From assembly GCF_020379485.1 (NCBI RefSeq), contig NC_063447.1:56781452-56845451 (forward strand): a DNA stretch of 64,000 nucleotides. The letters are read 5' to 3'. The position numbers and the translations under genes were made by a program. Source of the stretch: Brassica napus (lineage: Eukaryota > Streptophyta > Magnoliopsida > Brassicales > Brassicaceae). Positions 34,020 through 47,700 of this stretch are shown in pieces. The notes under the pieces are model-generated. The model worked only from the letters and a program-made list of their open reading frames with translations. It was not told the DNA's origin and made no database searches. Each line of letters begins with the position of its first letter. Positions within the stretch are counted from its first letter, which is position 1.

Positions 34020-35527
34020 CTATTTTCTTCTTTTGTGAATACTCATGTTTTTCACGCTTTCACTATCCTCCAATTTTGGTATATTCCCTTGTTGACTCAA
34101 TGAGGACGAAGAAGCCGATATAGTCATGGACAAGTTGGCAGCACTGGAGTAGCTATTTTCCGATAGATATTTGCCATATTGATCAAGAAGTATGTCAGGA
34201 GCAACTGGTGGAACTGGCGTAACGATGATGGGATCATGTGAAGTAGCGGTTGATGGATAGCGATGAGTAGAGTTGATAAGAATGTGCTCCGGGAAGTTAA
34301 GCTTGGCCTTGTGGCCTCTAAACTCAAAAGCAGCTTTGTCATATGCTAACGCTGCTTCTTCTGCGGTGTTGAACGTGCCAAGCCACACACGAGCTGCCTT
34401 GTTCGGGTCACGGATCTCTGCCGCGTACTTTCCCCACGGTCTTTGTCTCACCCCTCTGTAGTTTCGTTGTCTCGACTTTCTTTGTTCTTATGAAATGATG
34501 AAAAGACATAATTAAAAGTTGGATCTTGCCTAGATGTATATCACATGTTATTCATCACTTTCATGAAAAACATAAACCTGCCAGTCCATTGGCATGTGTT
34601 GAAAATTATTGATGTGTTTGAATAATATGATCATTCTACATTTTTTTTTGTAACACTATCATTCTACATCTATTAATGAAATCTATTAAGAGGTAACAAA
34701 AATTCATAATAATATGATCGTTTATTATGTGGTATAATATGATCATTTTATTAGCCTCTCTAATAAAAGTTCTCTTAAGTGGTAATCAACTAATATATAC
34801 TTCAGTATTTCCTATAATATTGCGGTACAAAATAATTAAGTTCGATTTTTGAATACTTCTTCCCTATGTTTCAAGCTAGAAATAATGTCTGACTAAACCA
34901 AAACATGACTGTCGCTACCAACCCTAGCCTGACTTATGAAAGGTAGCAACCGAGATAGTTAAGCATGTATTGGAAGGCCAAATAATGATCATTTTGTCCT
35001 ACAAATTTGGAAAAATAAAGAGCGGCTTAACCTTAATAAGATCATACCAGGAATATTCATAAAGATGCACTGAGTTCTAATAAAATGAGCTAATATATAC
35101 ACTGTGAACAAGAAGGATGCAAAAACAAGACTTATGTTCAATATGTGAATTATCCATTTGATCAAGGTCATGTTGCAGCCACTAAGGCATTCATTACCAA
35201 TGTCAAAAATCCAATAATTAACTAAACTATCCAGTTCCAAAGTTTATGAAAAGAGAATCTGCTATGAAAAAGATAATCACTGAGCTATGTGTTTATATAT
35301 TAATATAGAATTATAAGCAAATTGATCAGATATATGAGATTACCTCGAGGGGTAAGAGATGAAGAAGATGAATCCATGGATGGTGGGGTGGGTTGATCTG
35401 TGAGTTCAGAGACAAAAGCAGACACATCAGACTCCGACAAAGTTGTGCAACAATACAAATCTTCTTTCTCTTCTCTTTTTCGAGCCATTGATTCCGGTGA
35501 AAGAGGTCTCCTCCCACTAGGCATCAT
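34020..35527 (-). CDS. ERF112: AP2/ERF transcription factor (ERF112-like)
   Basis: Two exons: 35344-35527 (61 residues, acidic and S-rich) and 34020-34486. A single intron of about 860 nt ends at TTTCATAAG. Total 216 aa. One AP2 DNA-binding domain (residues about 71-128) shows [33 protein letters not shown] and [11 protein letters not shown], the ERF-type signature that binds GCC-box DNA. Ala and Asp at the two diagnostic sheet positions (AEEAALAYD context) point to the ERF and not the DREB branch. The C-terminus is S-rich and ends HKRRK. The ATG pair at 35522-35527 was chosen; an in-frame extension to 35614 is AT-rich and leader-like. It is transcribed convergently with the PP2C gene. The symbol comes from position next to a PP2CG1-like gene. 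Confidence 0.86.
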
Positions 35528-35739
35528 CCGATGATATAAACTCTGATGTTTTTTTCTTGGATCAAAAAACTCTGATGTTTTATTTTTATTTTTTTTGTAG
35601 TCAAAGATGTACAAGCCAAAAATGTACAGTAAAGATGTCTAATACATGCATCTATGTTATATATAGAAACACACGCATCTATTTGTTGACCAGTATAGGG
35701 AGAGAGGAGTTTGTATAGCTTTTTTTCTTTCAATTTAAT

Positions 35740-38700
35740 AAAGATAAGGTTTGTATAAGCTTGCTACATTATAGTTTGGTCATAATTTGCACCAAAAAAA
35801 TAGTTTGGTCATAGCCTCTACACGCACATTGTTCCATAAAAATAATTCTGTAAAATCAAGCTTCAAAAAAGATAAATAATAATAATAATTCTGCAAAATC
35901 ATTTCTATATATATATTGTTGTAACAAAACTTATTTAATTATAATATAGACTGGTATCGAGGAGCTTGCCATTTAGTCTAGTAGTATTAACATTGTCCTC
36001 ATTTCTAATTAACACAAAGTTGGTAAGGTATGTAGTACGTCTGTAAGGTGTAAACTATAAACGATAAGAGCAGAGATTGTATTAATATACATTTGTTTTT
36101 CCGAGTTGAAATGTTGGTTTATTTTGAAATAGAACATGTATGATCTGACCAAAACAGAAAATAATATATATCACTAGTTTTATTCATGTGAGAAAGGACT
36201 GTTTCAAATTCTTGCATGATGTATATATTAATGTTTTTATATATATTAATGTTTTCAGGAAACAAAGTAGTAAATGAGTTTGCCTACTTTATTTTTTGGC
36301 ACACCTCTGACGATTTCTTAAAGTTCAAATAAATTCATTTAGGGATGAGAGTATACTATACAAAGCATGACGACTGATCATCATCAAGTCAAGGTAATAA
36401 AGGATTATACTGGAATATAATTTTTTTTTCTCTTTCTTAGTAGTTCAAGATAAAACTACCATTTCACTGATTTACTCGGAAGAAAACAAAAACATTTTCC
36501 AACTTTGTTTCATGAAATGATTTCGTATTTCAGGGTCAACATTTCCAAAAGATCTAAGTTACGTTCATGTATGTATTTAGATCATGATTTCGTTAAGTGT
36601 GTATCTGTTTTAAGTGGAAATAATTTCACTATTTATTGGCACATCATATATCAGTACGTGCATGTGCACTAAGTTTTGACCAATCGTATATCAGTGTATA
36701 TAGTATAGTCTATGTATTAGTTTAGTCGATTAGTCGTTGGGAGATTTGAACCCATTCAAATAACAGTTAAGGATACTCTAATCGACAAAGGCAAACATTG
36801 CTTGATATTGATTAAGAAGCTATGCACTTCATGGTTGTCATGTCATGAAGTCGTTGTCCTTGAAGCCAACTCCAAGCCATTTATTAAAGGACGAACAAAT
36901 GACAACGTAACTAAGTTTTTTTTGTTAACGTAACTAAGTTCATATTCTAGATATAATTTATTTTTTCTTATAAATCATTTTAGAGCTTTCAACCAAATAT
37001 CGTGATTGTTTGTGTTTTTTTTTTGAATGAATGCTAAATTTATTCATCACAAAAACTTATTTTACAATCAATGCGTTGTTTGTGTGGAAACAAATAAAAG
37101 TGTTAGCGTATTCAGAAAACACCAGATCGATGTTTGAAGCTTTCACGTGTTTGCTGACTGGTCATCAGATTTGCCACTTAATGCTCTGATCTGCTATGAT
37201 CCACTTAAAAGAAAAGTTCGGCTTCTATTCGCTACATACAGTTTTCCGAAATGTACTCATCGCATCTCATCATTAAAAATGGAACAGAATCTGCAACTAA
37301 TCTCTTTTAATATATTATGTTTCTATTTGTGGTTAATATAACAGTTTGGAAGATTCGTGCCATTTTAATAAGTCATTGAGGGATTATTATTTATCCTTGG
37401 GGTAGAGAATCTTAATTACATGCATTGATATGTCAATGAATAATTTTTTCAATCATGTGGTTGAAGAAATAAACTGAATATTATAAACACTAAAGAAAAA
37501 TGAAATATTGAGCTAAAATGATAAATCATTAGACCGACAGTTAGAATCTCCAAGTATGTGAAATAAGATATTAATTTGAAGACCAAGATGACGTATGGGC
37601 TTACCTAAATGTGTAGTCAACCTTGATTATAAAAGTCAGAGCAGACTACGCACGAACATTTCAACTCCTACCAATCGCATAATACCATACCCTAGTATTA
37701 TATTGATATTTATTTATAAGTCTTTCATTAGTTAGTATGGCTATTCAATTCAATGAAGACATTGCTGTAAGAGAATTTACGTGTGGTTTTACGACAATAC
37801 TTCAAAGTATATGAATGCTCTGGTCCGATCACTTTGATCGAAAAAATACTTTTCGTTGGAGTATTGGTTTACATGTAGCAGGTGATAATACAATTCATAT
37901 AGCACGTTCTCTTCTTCGTAATCAGTGCACAATTAAGATTTATTTACCTTAAAATCGATGCCTTGTTGTTGCTAAGGGTAAGCAGACGAATTTGGTCTTT
38001 GCAGTATGAATGACCTATTACCGACGTTTTGATTCATGCAAGCGATCACGTTGCAACTTTTGGTTTTTAGTTGCTTGTACTTTTTGTGAAAGTTGAATCT
38101 GAGAAAAGTATCTAAGCATCACAAAAATAAAATACTTTTATTTTAAGAATTTACCTTTTAAAATGTTTTAATATGACTTTTAACGTTAAGTTTTAGAAGG
38201 CCACATATTCTAATGTATGCTTTTAGGCCTCCCAAAGTTTTTTCTTTTGCTCTAAAGGTCTCCCAAGGTTGAGAAGCGACCCATGAACAAAGGGACACTA
38301 ACTCTATGAAGGCTAATGATTAAAGGTAGTCAACGTGTATGATAACGACACTAACTCTATGCACAAGCTCCGTCTAAAGAAACGGACCAAGTGTCTATAT
38401 ACTATGTACTCAATGGTGGAGGTTTATGGATTTTGTCTGTCTGAAGAAAGACGATGAAGTTGTAATGTATTGAGATCTTTTTAATTCGAAACTTCATTTT
38501 CACGTGCTTTCTCGTGCATCTACCGGAATTAGCTCCGGCTCTGTCACAATAGACACTCCTCTTCATGCACATCCATCTCAGGCACCAATAGGAGCTAGCT
38601 CAGAATCTGTTACAATAGCATTCTACAGTCCTCTTACAGATCCACAAAACGTTTCATATGTGAGACAGCCAAAAATGTTGATAAAAAAGTTTCTCAATAA

Positions 38701-38840
38701 ACAGTCACTAAAATTTCAACTACAGCTCCCTTCACTATTCCGACAACATCATAAAAGGACATAACATGCGACTAAACACATGAGTTCACTTAAGAGTAAA
38801 GGAGATAAATGTGCCAGGGAAATTTCAAGAGCAAATCCAG
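35740..38840. other. Intergenic DNA, no gene supported
   Basis: About 3 kb of AT-rich sequence. Short frames at 37147-37341 and 38504-38764 have no recognisable domain. If the Arabidopsis order holds, a B3-type gene (At2g33720) would be expected here, but none is seen, so it may have been lost. Confidence 0.5.
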
Positions 38841-38851
38841 AGCCTAACGAC

Positions 38852-40990
38852 TCAGTTTATGTAGACAGTGTCACTGTGTCTTGGAGGTCTATCAGGAACC
38901 GTACCTGGTTTGAATCTGGACGCTTCATGTCTAGCCAGCTCAGGTGGCACCGCACTGTTGCTCTGAACAAGCATCTGCTTCAGATCATAAAAGACGTCGG
39001 TATCATGAAGTGTCAGGAACGAAGTCGCAACACCGCTCTTCCCAGCACGTCCCGTACGTCCAATACGATGAGTATACATCTCTATGTGCTTAGGCATGTC
39101 ATAGTTTATGACATGAGCCACATCAGGAATATCGATTCCACGACCTACGACATCTGTTGCGACAAGAACGTTGTATCTCTTTGCTCTGAATCCTTCCAAG
39201 CTGATCTCTCTCTGCTCTTGCGATTTCCCACCGTGCAAGGTCGTGACACGGTACCCTGCCTTGTCCAGATTCTTAGCAATAGAGTCGCAGTTCTTCTTTG
39301 TGTTGACAAACACAATGGCAGTCTTATCGCTGAGCTCATCAAGCAGTTTCTGCAACCTAAAGAACTTCTCAGATTCCTTCATCATAATCACGTGCTGCGA
39401 GATCAAATCCGTGGCCTTTCCTGCAGTACCAATGGTGACGACAACGGGGTTCCTCAAGTACTTCCTAGCGAGCCTCTCTACACCAGGAGGCATTGTAGCG
39501 CTGAACATATACGTCGTCCTGTAAATCTTCTTCTCGTCAAGCTCCTCCTCTTCGTTCTCCGGTTTCAAATTACTCGAAGGCATCGCGTCCAACACGCCTG
39601 CAACCTGAGGCTCAAACCCCATGTCAATCATCCGATCTGCCTCATCAAGAACCACGTAGTTACACTGGTTCAACACCGCATACCGCCTCTCAAGGCAATC
39701 AATCAAACGACCAGGAGTAGCAATCACAATCTCACACCCTTGCGTTATCTTCAACCCCTGCTCCTCAATAGACTGACCACCAACTATAGAAGTCACCCTA
39801 AAGCCTAGATAATGCGCAAACTTAACAGTTTCCTCCTCAATCTGCTGAGCAAGCTCACGAGTAGGCGCCATAACCACAGCGTAAGGACCCTCCGTTTCAT
39901 TCTCCTCGCTCATCGGCGGCAGCCTAGATATGTAAGCTAACATAGGCAGAACAAAAGCAGCAGTCTTTCCAGAACCAGTCTCTGCAATACCTATCACATC
40001 ACGCTGCTGAAGTCCAAGAGGTATAGCCGCCATCTGAATAGGAGAAGGCTTCTTGTATCCAGCTCTCTCCACAGCTTTCAGAAGCTCGGAAGTTAGTTTA
40101 CTCTCTTCCCAGCTCCTCATAGGCCTAGGAATCTTCGATCCTTTGTAGGAGATGTTGAAGTCTTCTCTGAAGATACGCCAGTCTCTCTCACTCATCTCCT
40201 CCAACCTCTTATCGCTCCAATGCCTATCAACCCTCATGTCGAACGAGTCGTACGCGTCAGCAGCTTCTTCCCTCACCTTCTGAGCGGCAGCCTCCTCAGG
40301 CTTCTCTATGACTCCGTCCTTCTTGCGGATCTCGTCTCGCGTCTCCCTCTCGTGCTTGGCGGCTTGCTTCTTCTGCTCGCGGCGGTCCATTCCGGCGCGG
40401 AAGCCACGGCCGAAGAGGAGCTGGGCCTCGTGGGGGTTCTGGTAGAGGGCGTTCATGTCTCGGGAGGTGTCCTCGGTGTTCTCCCAGTCGAAGGAGAAGC
40501 GGAACTTCTCGGAAGGGCGAATGACTCTCTTTTTAGGTTTCTTGCCTCCGAGGTACTGCTCTTTGATCGAGTCGAGCTCCTTCTCGCGCTCTCGCTCCAC
40601 TAGCTTCTCCACACGTGCCGCCTCACGTGCCTTGGCTTCCTCCTCGCGCTCGCGTTCTCGGATTCGCCGGTCCGGCTCCCGATCTCGCTCGCGGCGGTCA
40701 CGGTCACGGTCGCGCTCTCTGTCTCTATCGCGATCTCGATCTCGATCTCGATCTCGATCTCGGCCTCTGTCTCTCTCCCTCTCGCGATCTCGATCCCGAT
40801 CCCGGTCTTTACCGTTCGAGTCTTCGTCGTCGGGGTTGAGGAGAGCGAGTTGTTCGCGGCGGAGGCGTTGATCGGAGATTTGATCCTGGCGGCGTTTTAG
40901 GGCTAACTCTTCGCGCTGGGCTTTGGTGAGGAAGACGGGCTTCTTAGCATCCGATGTAGATCCGACGACGTCGTTGATTGATCGCTTCAT
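38852..40990 (-). CDS. RH21: DEAD-box ATP-dependent RNA helicase 21 (PRP28-like)
   Basis: A single exon, 712 aa. Residues 60-145 are an RD/RE-rich repeat typical of plant splicing helicases. The helicase core follows: PSPIQ (Q motif, about 316), AETGSGKT (336-343), APTRELAQQ (375-383), TPGRL (425-429), [17 protein letters not shown] (447-463), MFSATMPP (495-502), then [19 protein letters not shown] and [16 protein letters not shown] followed by [10 protein letters not shown] is characteristic of the PRP28/DDX23 group, which displaces U1 from the 5' splice site during spliceosome activation in the nucleus. The start is the ATG of MKRSINDVV at 40990; the frame continues upstream only to a GTG. 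From memory, Arabidopsis RH21 (At2g33730) is about 20 residues longer, mainly in the RD region. Confidence 0.92.
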   Translation of the reverse strand: MKRSINDVVGSTSDAKKPVFLTKAQREELALKRRQDQISDQRLRREQLALLNPDDEDSNGKDRDRDRDRERERDRGRDRDRDRDRDRDRDRERDRDRDRRERDREPDRRIREREREEEAKAREAARVEKLVEREREKELDSIKEQYLGGKKPKKRVIRPSEKFRFSFDWENTEDTSRDMNALYQNPHEAQLLFGRGFRAGMDRREQKKQAAKHERETRDEIRKKDGVIEKPEEAAAQKVREEAADAYDSFDMRVDRHWSDKRLEEMSERDWRIFREDFNISYKGSKIPRPMRSWEESKLTSELLKAVERAGYKKPSPIQMAAIPLGLQQRDVIGIAETGSGKTAAFVLPMLAYISRLPPMSEENETEGPYAVVMAPTRELAQQIEEETVKFAHYLGFRVTSIVGGQSIEEQGLKITQGCEIVIATPGRLIDCLERRYAVLNQCNYVVLDEADRMIDMGFEPQVAGVLDAMPSSNLKPENEEEELDEKKIYRTTYMFSATMPPGVERLARKYLRNPVVVTIGTAGKATDLISQHVIMMKESEKFFRLQKLLDELSDKTAIVFVNTKKNCDSIAKNLDKAGYRVTTLHGGKSQEQREISLEGFRAKRYNVLVATDVVGRGIDIPDVAHVINYDMPKHIEMYTHRIGRTGRAGKSGVATSFLTLHDTDVFYDLKQMLVQSNSAVPPELARHEASRFKPGTVPDRPPRHSDTVYIN

Positions 40991-41907
40991 CGTTGGCTGA
41001 AGAATCTGAGTTTTTTTTTTCGCTTGGTCGATTGCAGGAGGGGAAAGCTGAAGAAGATCTAAGAAACTGTCTTCTCCGTTTATCTCTTTTCTTTTCACTT
41101 TCTATCCTTTGTAACTTTTATATTTGCAAATTTTCCTGATTTGGGATATTTGTTTGTGTATAGAGCCCCCTCCTAGGGTTTTAGGCCCATTACCAATCGT
41201 TTGGGCCGGCATCTTTCGGTGAAGAACGAGGTTTAACATTTCGCTTGGGGGGTGGGGTGGATTACAAACCCTTTCAAGGGTCAGGGGAACTCGATTGAAC
41301 TGAGAAGCAGTAACCAAATTCACTGATATAGATATAGCAAGGAATGTCAGATGGGTGGACACTCTCAAGGGTGATCTGCGTCCAAAACATAATGGACTAG
41401 TCATGGATAAATCTGAGGAGGGTTTAAAAATGTATGAAATTTCAGAATAGACCGTGTGATAATCAATTGGTTCAAAAACTTGAAAAAGTTATGGATTCAA
41501 ATAATGGTTTGGTTATAGATAAATTTAAAGTGGATTTAAATTTGCTAAGACGGAATGGACCGCATGATCACTAACCGGCTCGAAACCATAATTACATGAA
41601 TTAAAAACGCGTTTAGAAAACAGTGATTGCCCAATTTAAAAAAAAAAAAACAAACCCGACCATGGTGTATTGACTAGATTTTCGTTATTTTCAGTATAGT
41701 TTCGGCTTTGGTATATTGGTTTTCTAAAACTGAACCATGGTATATCGACTAGAGTACCTCTCTCTATTAGTCATAGTTTATGCTAGAAATAGTAAGAGCT
41801 AGATTTATTCGAGTATTCGGTTTTCAATTAGTTCGATTAATAATTTAATATAAAATATGCCTATTTAAATTGAGTGAAATTTTGATTCTATTCGGCATTT
41901 GATAGTT

Positions 41908-42561
41908 TAGTGGTGGACATTCGGTACCCATTCAGATTCGGGTCTATTCGGATTTCAAGTTTTCGGGGTTAATGATTTCAACCCCATTCGGATATTTCTA
42001 AATTTCGATTCAGGTCCGGTTCGGATCTTAGCAGGTTCAGTTCGGATATTAGCGGGTTCAGTTCGAATTCGGATAACCCATTTAAATTATTTTAAAAATT
42101 AATTATATAATTTAAATTTCTCAAAATCTATAAACAAAATGATATATTACGTATAATTTTAAAAAATATATGTCAAAATACATAAACTTAACATATAAAT
42201 TGGCTTGGTTTGAATACTTGGAGTATCAATAGATATTTCAATTTTCTTGGTGTTTTGAATATACTTTATCTATTTTAGACATTTAATCTTGACTATTTAT
42301 ATATATTTTCAAGTATTTTAGACAATTTAAAAGTATCTTATGTATTTTGGATGTTTTTAATGTACATTAAATATAAAAATAATTAATATATTTAGGTAGA
42401 TAAATCTATTTCGGATACAATAGAAATATTTCGGTTCAGATCGAGTTTGGTTTCGGTTTGTTAGATACCAAAATTTTGACTACGTTCAGATATTTAATCA
42501 ACTTTGATTCAGAAAATCGGATTCGGTTCTATTTTCGGATTCAGTTTTTTTCCCAGCCCTA
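41908..42561. repeat. TTCGG-rich interspersed repeat, possibly a hAT-type MITE
   Basis: A segment with many TTCGG/CGGTTCGGAT phrases. It opens TAGTGGTGGACATTCGG and closes CCCAGCCCTA, weakly inverse to each other as in hAT ends. No 8-bp target duplication was found, so the class is uncertain. It lies in the RH21-PPR intergenic region. Confidence 0.35.
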
Positions 42562-42778
42562 GTTCGGTTAGTAAAATACTTGAATAGAACGACTTCAAAG
42601 TATTTAGTTCTTGAGGTGACTGTGACAAAAAAAAAAAGGTCTTAGAGGTAATAACTGCAAAAGTTGACGCGAACGTTAGTGATGAAGATGGGCCATTTGG
42701 GCCAATTCAGAATCATCTCTTTTAACTAAGCCCATTTCAATTACTATACGTAAAGCCTCGCCGTTGCTCTACTCTTTG

Positions 42779-44518
42779 ATGGCTAACTCTTCTGCCTACG
42801 AAGCCATCGTCCGAGCAGGTCCTCGTCTAAACCAACTCCAACAAGTCCACGCCCACCTCATCGTCACAGGCTACGGTCACAGCCGAAGTCTCTTAACAAA
42901 GCTCATAACTTTCGCCTGTTCCGCCAAAGCCCTCGCTTACACTCACCTTCTCTTCCTCTCCGTGCCTCTCCCCGACGACTTCCTCTTCAACACTATAATC
43001 AAATCGACTTCAAAGTCGCGTCTCCCCTTGCATTGCCTCGCTTACTACCGTCGTATGTTATCTTCTTCCAACGTCTCTCCGAGTAACTACACTTTCACGT
43101 CGGTTATCAAGTCCAGCGCCGATCTTTGTGAATTGAAGATCGGGAAGGGAGTTCATTGCCACGCGGTGGTTTCTGGGTTTGGGTTGGATAGTTATGTTCA
43201 GGCGAGTTTTGTTGCTTTGTATGCAAAGTGTGGTGATGTGGGAGGTGCACGGAAGGTGTTCGATGAAATGCCTGTGAAGTCTGTTGTGGCGTGGAACTCG
43301 CTTGTTTCTGGGTTGGAGCAAAACGGGTTAGGGGGAGAGGCGATTCGTGTGTTTTATCAGATGCGGGAATCAGGTTTGGAGCCGGATTCAGCGACGTTTG
43401 TGAGTGTTCTCTCGGCTTGTGCGCAGACCGGGGGGATTGGTTTGGGTTCTTGGGTGCATCGGTATATTGTTGATAACGGTCTTGAGTTGAATGTGAAGCT
43501 CGGTACTGCTTTGGTTAACTTGTATTCGAGATGCGGGGACGTCGGAAAGGCGAGGGGAGTGTTTGACGAGATGAAGGAGACTAATGTAGCTGCTTGGACG
43601 GCGATGATCTCTGCTTATGGTAGTCATGGATGTGGCAAAAAGGCAGTAGAATTTTTTAATAAAATGGAGGATGATGATGGTCCAATCCCTAATGATGTAA
43701 CGTTTGTAGCTGTTTTGTCTGCTTGTGCTCATGCTGGACTCGTGGAGGAAGGACGTTCTGTTTACAAGAGAATGAGCAAGAGATATGGATTGGTTCCAAG
43801 AGTGGAACATCATGTTTGTATGGTAGATATGCTCGGGCGGGCTGGGTTTCTCGACGAAGCTTATAGTTTCATACATGAACTTGATGCTGCTGGGAAAGCA
43901 ACTTCTCCAGCGTTGTGGACAGCGATGCTTGGAGCTTGCAAGATGCACAGGAACTATGATCTTGGTGTAGAAATCGCTAAGAGGCTCATAGCCCTCGAAC
44001 CAGAAAATCCAGGCCATCATGTAATGCTCTCAAATATCTACGCCTTGAGTGGCAAAACAGATGAAGTGTCACACGTTAGAGATGGAATGATAAAGAACAA
44101 CCTTAGAAAACAGGTCGGCTATAGTGTGATTGAAGTCGAAAAGAAGACGTATATGTTCAGTATGGGTGATGAATCTCATCCAGAGACTGGAGAAATATAT
44201 AAGTATCTGGAAACTCTGATGAGCCGGTGCAAGGAGATTGGTTATGCTCCGGTGTCTGAAGAAGTGATGCACCAAGTAGAGGAAGAGGAAAAGGAATATG
44301 CACTTCGATACCACAGCGAGAAGCTCGCCGTAGCGTTCGGGCTGTTGAAGACCGTAGATGAAGCCATTACAGTTGTGAAGAACTTGCGCATCTGTGAGGA
44401 TTGTCATGCTGCTTTCAAGTACATTTCTATTGTATCCAATAGGCAGATCATAGTGCGAGATAAGCTTAGATTCCACCATTTCCAAAATGGTTCTTGTTCA
44501 TGTCTAGACTATTGGTAA
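42779..44518 (+). CDS. Pentatricopeptide repeat protein, PLS-E/DYW type (At2g33760-like)
   Basis: A single exon, 579 aa from the ATG of MANSSAYEAIVRAG; the frame extends upstream only to a TTG. Repeated PPR units start near residue 15. Examples are VVAWNSLVSGLEQNGLGGEA, NVAAWTAMISAYGSHGCGKK and TFVAVLSACAHAGLVEEGRS. They are followed by E/E+ motifs (MLGACKMHRNYDLGV) and a full DYW domain with HSEKLAVAFGLL, CEDCHAAFKYIS and the ending CSCLDYW. The HxE...CxxCH residues of the DYW cytidine deaminase are present. Such proteins usually edit C to U in chloroplast or mitochondrial RNA. The RNA target cannot be read from sequence, and the N-terminus is a weak transit peptide at best. Its 3' end faces PHO2, 250 bp away. 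Confidence 0.93.
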   Translation: MANSSAYEAIVRAGPRLNQLQQVHAHLIVTGYGHSRSLLTKLITFACSAKALAYTHLLFLSVPLPDDFLFNTIIKSTSKSRLPLHCLAYYRRMLSSSNVSPSNYTFTSVIKSSADLCELKIGKGVHCHAVVSGFGLDSYVQASFVALYAKCGDVGGARKVFDEMPVKSVVAWNSLVSGLEQNGLGGEAIRVFYQMRESGLEPDSATFVSVLSACAQTGGIGLGSWVHRYIVDNGLELNVKLGTALVNLYSRCGDVGKARGVFDEMKETNVAAWTAMISAYGSHGCGKKAVEFFNKMEDDDGPIPNDVTFVAVLSACAHAGLVEEGRSVYKRMSKRYGLVPRVEHHVCMVDMLGRAGFLDEAYSFIHELDAAGKATSPALWTAMLGACKMHRNYDLGVEIAKRLIALEPENPGHHVMLSNIYALSGKTDEVSHVRDGMIKNNLRKQVGYSVIEVEKKTYMFSMGDESHPETGEIYKYLETLMSRCKEIGYAPVSEEVMHQVEEEEKEYALRYHSEKLAVAFGLLKTVDEAITVVKNLRICEDCHAAFKYISIVSNRQIIVRDKLRFHHFQNGSCSCLDYW

Positions 44519-44768
44519 AGACAAATATACAACACAAACACAAGTGTTTCATTTTTTATTACAAAACATGGTACATGGTTCTTGCAAAACTACAACAACA
44601 CTTTTGATAATATACAAGATGAGCCCTATGTTACAGCCTTCTTTTTATTCTCACACATTTTAGTACAAAAACATATTCTACATGGGAAGGGACTTACCAA
44701 CCTTTGGAAACCAATATTATACAGTAGTTATTGGATGTTAGGGAGATGTTTACTAACTGTGTCAACGT

Positions 44769-47700
44769 TCAAGGTTCCAGTGCAACCCCTTGGCTGCAAT
44801 CAACTCCAATCTCTGAGAATGCTTCGACAAGTTTTGGGTAGAGTTTAGTGAGCATGATCTTGAAACCGGTGGAGTTTGTGGTTGAGCTCTCCTGCAGTTT
44901 CGATGATGATCCTACAGGGACGCCTTCCATGTTTGCCTTGCACGCAGCCAGAACATGATGAGCCCGGTGCGTGAAGTGGTCCTTCACAAGCACCTCAAAA
45001 TGCTACAATGCAACAATGCAGAGTTGATCAAAGTGGTCACTTACTGATAATTTTCATTTTGTGTTTTTTTTTTTTGCAAACAGAACATACCTTTGGAGGC
45101 TTGCGGAGTAACGAGATCATGGATTTGCAGGTGATGAGGAAAGCATTCTCATTGTAACTCACAGAGTTTTTCTCTCCCTCAGCTCGGCCCAACTGCTTAT
45201 CATAGCCAGCTTCGTTGAAGTAAGGCTTCTCATTCAGAACAAGAGCCTGAAACGAGAGGAGGACTTGAAGGATGGAAGAGCTCCCTGGGTTCCATACTTC
45301 AGTGCCAGAGCCATTCCATGTATTCAGCAGACTCAAGCAGACTCTTCCTGACTCGTACAGGTTAGGATTCAGTCGCATCCCACCTGAATGATAATGCACC
45401 ATCTGTATTCAAAGAGGGGGAGGAGAATAAGTCACAAACATATCTAAAAGCTAGTGTGAGTGATAAGAGAAGTTAGAGCAGTGAAACTCACTGGAGGCTC
45501 ATGAGGATACTGTGGTGGAAGCATTATGTCGAAAAAGAAAAGACCATCATGGTATGGTGTTCCAGGGGCACCAACTAGTGCTGCACGCAGAAGGTCCATC
45601 CTTTCTTCATACACACGCACGTATATTGTGTCTGTTCATCACAAAAAATCAATAGAAACACAATCAGAACGTGCAATAATCAAACATATAAAACATAAAT
45701 AGAAAGAGTAAGAGTAAGAGAACTAACTGGGAAGATCTGCCTCCAGATTGCTCCATTCTTGTTGGACTTTCTTCACCCAACTCTTTGTTACCTATAATAA
45801 AAGATGAAAAATGCAAAATGTGTCATTTAGCTGATCTCAGAATGTTAAAGTGTTTGGTCTCAAAGAGTCTTACCGGAGGTTGTGTCACCTCTTTCCCCGG
45901 AGAAAAGAAATGATGGTCTGAGCAGTCAGTAACCATATCAAACTGTTTAAAGCTCACTATAGTTGAATCTAGTGTCTTGTTAATTCCTTTTCCTACTATA
46001 GGCAAGTTGACCATCGTGTCCATATCCACTTCATCTGATTTAGATTCAGAGATGGTATGTGGTTCTGTTGCTTCTTGAACAAGGATCTCAGAGTCGCTTT
46101 GATCTTCAGTGTCATTGCAAAGTGAATGCGAACTTATAGCAGAAGTGGAACCATGAGAACCAAATAGGCTTGAAGCAAGGCTTGTGATGAATCCGATGGC
46201 AGCTTTTGGAAGGAAAAATGAACTAGATTCCAGAACGTTAACGTTGCAGCTTTCACCAACACTGTATAGATTCACCAGACCCTGAACATATACATGTATC
46301 TTATAAGTCATGTGGATACAGAGATATCTTCTGCTATGGCAATAAAATGAAAAATCAGAACGTTTTTGAGTAAGGCATTGATTTACCGTTTCCTGATGGT
46401 TTGAAGATGATTCATCTGATTGAGCTATCTTCTGACTTAGATCTTGAACACTACTTGCAGGACTTATAGCGCTAGAGCTGGAAAATTCAGACCTTTCCAT
46501 CCTCCAAATTTCATATGGTGCAACCTGGAATACAAACATTCAAGAGAAATATTTTAACAGAATATAAACCTTACTCTCAATTCAATTAAGTAAACCTTCA
46601 GCATAGACTGGAACTATAAGTAGAGCCCAATACATACCTCACTAGTAGAACCATTAGCCCATTTCACCTCCACAACACCATTTCTGAAACCTGCAACAAC
46701 ACCAATGCTTGACAAACAATAAGCACCACTGTAGTCACCATCTGTAAGTAGGTGTTTCGTCTCTGTAGCAACGCTGAACACCACATCACTGTAACAGAAT
46801 CCAAAATCAGGGTGCTCGAGCAGCTCATATGCACTGACAACTTCCTCCATCTGCTCACTTGCTTCTTTCTCAGTCAGTGTTCTCCACTGCACCTTCACAG
46901 TCTGTTCATTCGCATTAACAACCTTCACAACCCCCCACCTTTTGCTGTTGCACGTTTCCTTCTCCACAACAAACTGCTCAGGCCAAAAGTCATGAGCATT
47001 AACAGCTCCAACGGGAACCAGCTGCTGTGAATCAACTCCCATGCTGCATCCACCATCTTGCCACAAAACATCAACCTTCATCTTCGTCTTCGTGATAACA
47101 AAAAGCTCATCAGAGCTTGATCTCTGCATGTTCCTGCTAAAACCGTTTTGCAGCTCTTCTACATCACAGTGGGAAGCGCCAGGGAGGATGCACCAGTCAC
47201 CGAGCTGCCAACTTGCATGAGGAACAGATGGTAACAGAGTTAAACTCTCAGGACTCTGCAAAGCTTGAGGTGCAGTTAAGTTCCTATCACCACCGCCCAT
47301 GATGATGGAGGCAACCCACTCAACGTAGACAAGTCCTGCTTCTACAGAACATACAGTCCCCAAAGCTTGATTCTCCCTCCAGTTCCCACATAGCCATGAA
47401 GTTGATCTGGGAGCATGAGCCAGCTTAACCTGAACTCTCTGCCCTGGATAGTAAGTATACTGAGAATCCTCTAACATATTTGGAGGAACAGCCACAAGCT
47501 GATCTTGATTCCTTACAAGAACCTCGTAATTAGAACCATCGTCAAGCGTGACAGAGACACGCTCAACTATCTTGTCAACCCTTCCTAGCCAAGGACCGTT
47601 GATCACATAATCACAGAGAGAGATAGAACGCAGCCTCTGAAGCCTCTTGGTGTCAACTTCTTTTACAACCTTCCCATGAATACTCTCGAGGTTGACAGAC

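Noticed and set aside
38780..39808. 342-codon plus-strand open frame
   Set aside because: It runs antisense to the conserved RH21 helicase core and has no domain of its own; a shadow frame.
40220..40871. Plus-strand frames rich in RS/LD repeats
   Set aside because: They are the reverse reading of the RD/RE-rich region of RH21.
40991..41098. 36-codon N-terminal extension of RH21
   Set aside because: The frame opens at a GTG, not an ATG, and the extra residues do not look like the helicase N-terminus.
43388..44485. Two minus-strand frames of 210 and 138 codons
   Set aside because: Both lie inside the PPR gene on the wrong strand and lack codon structure or domains.
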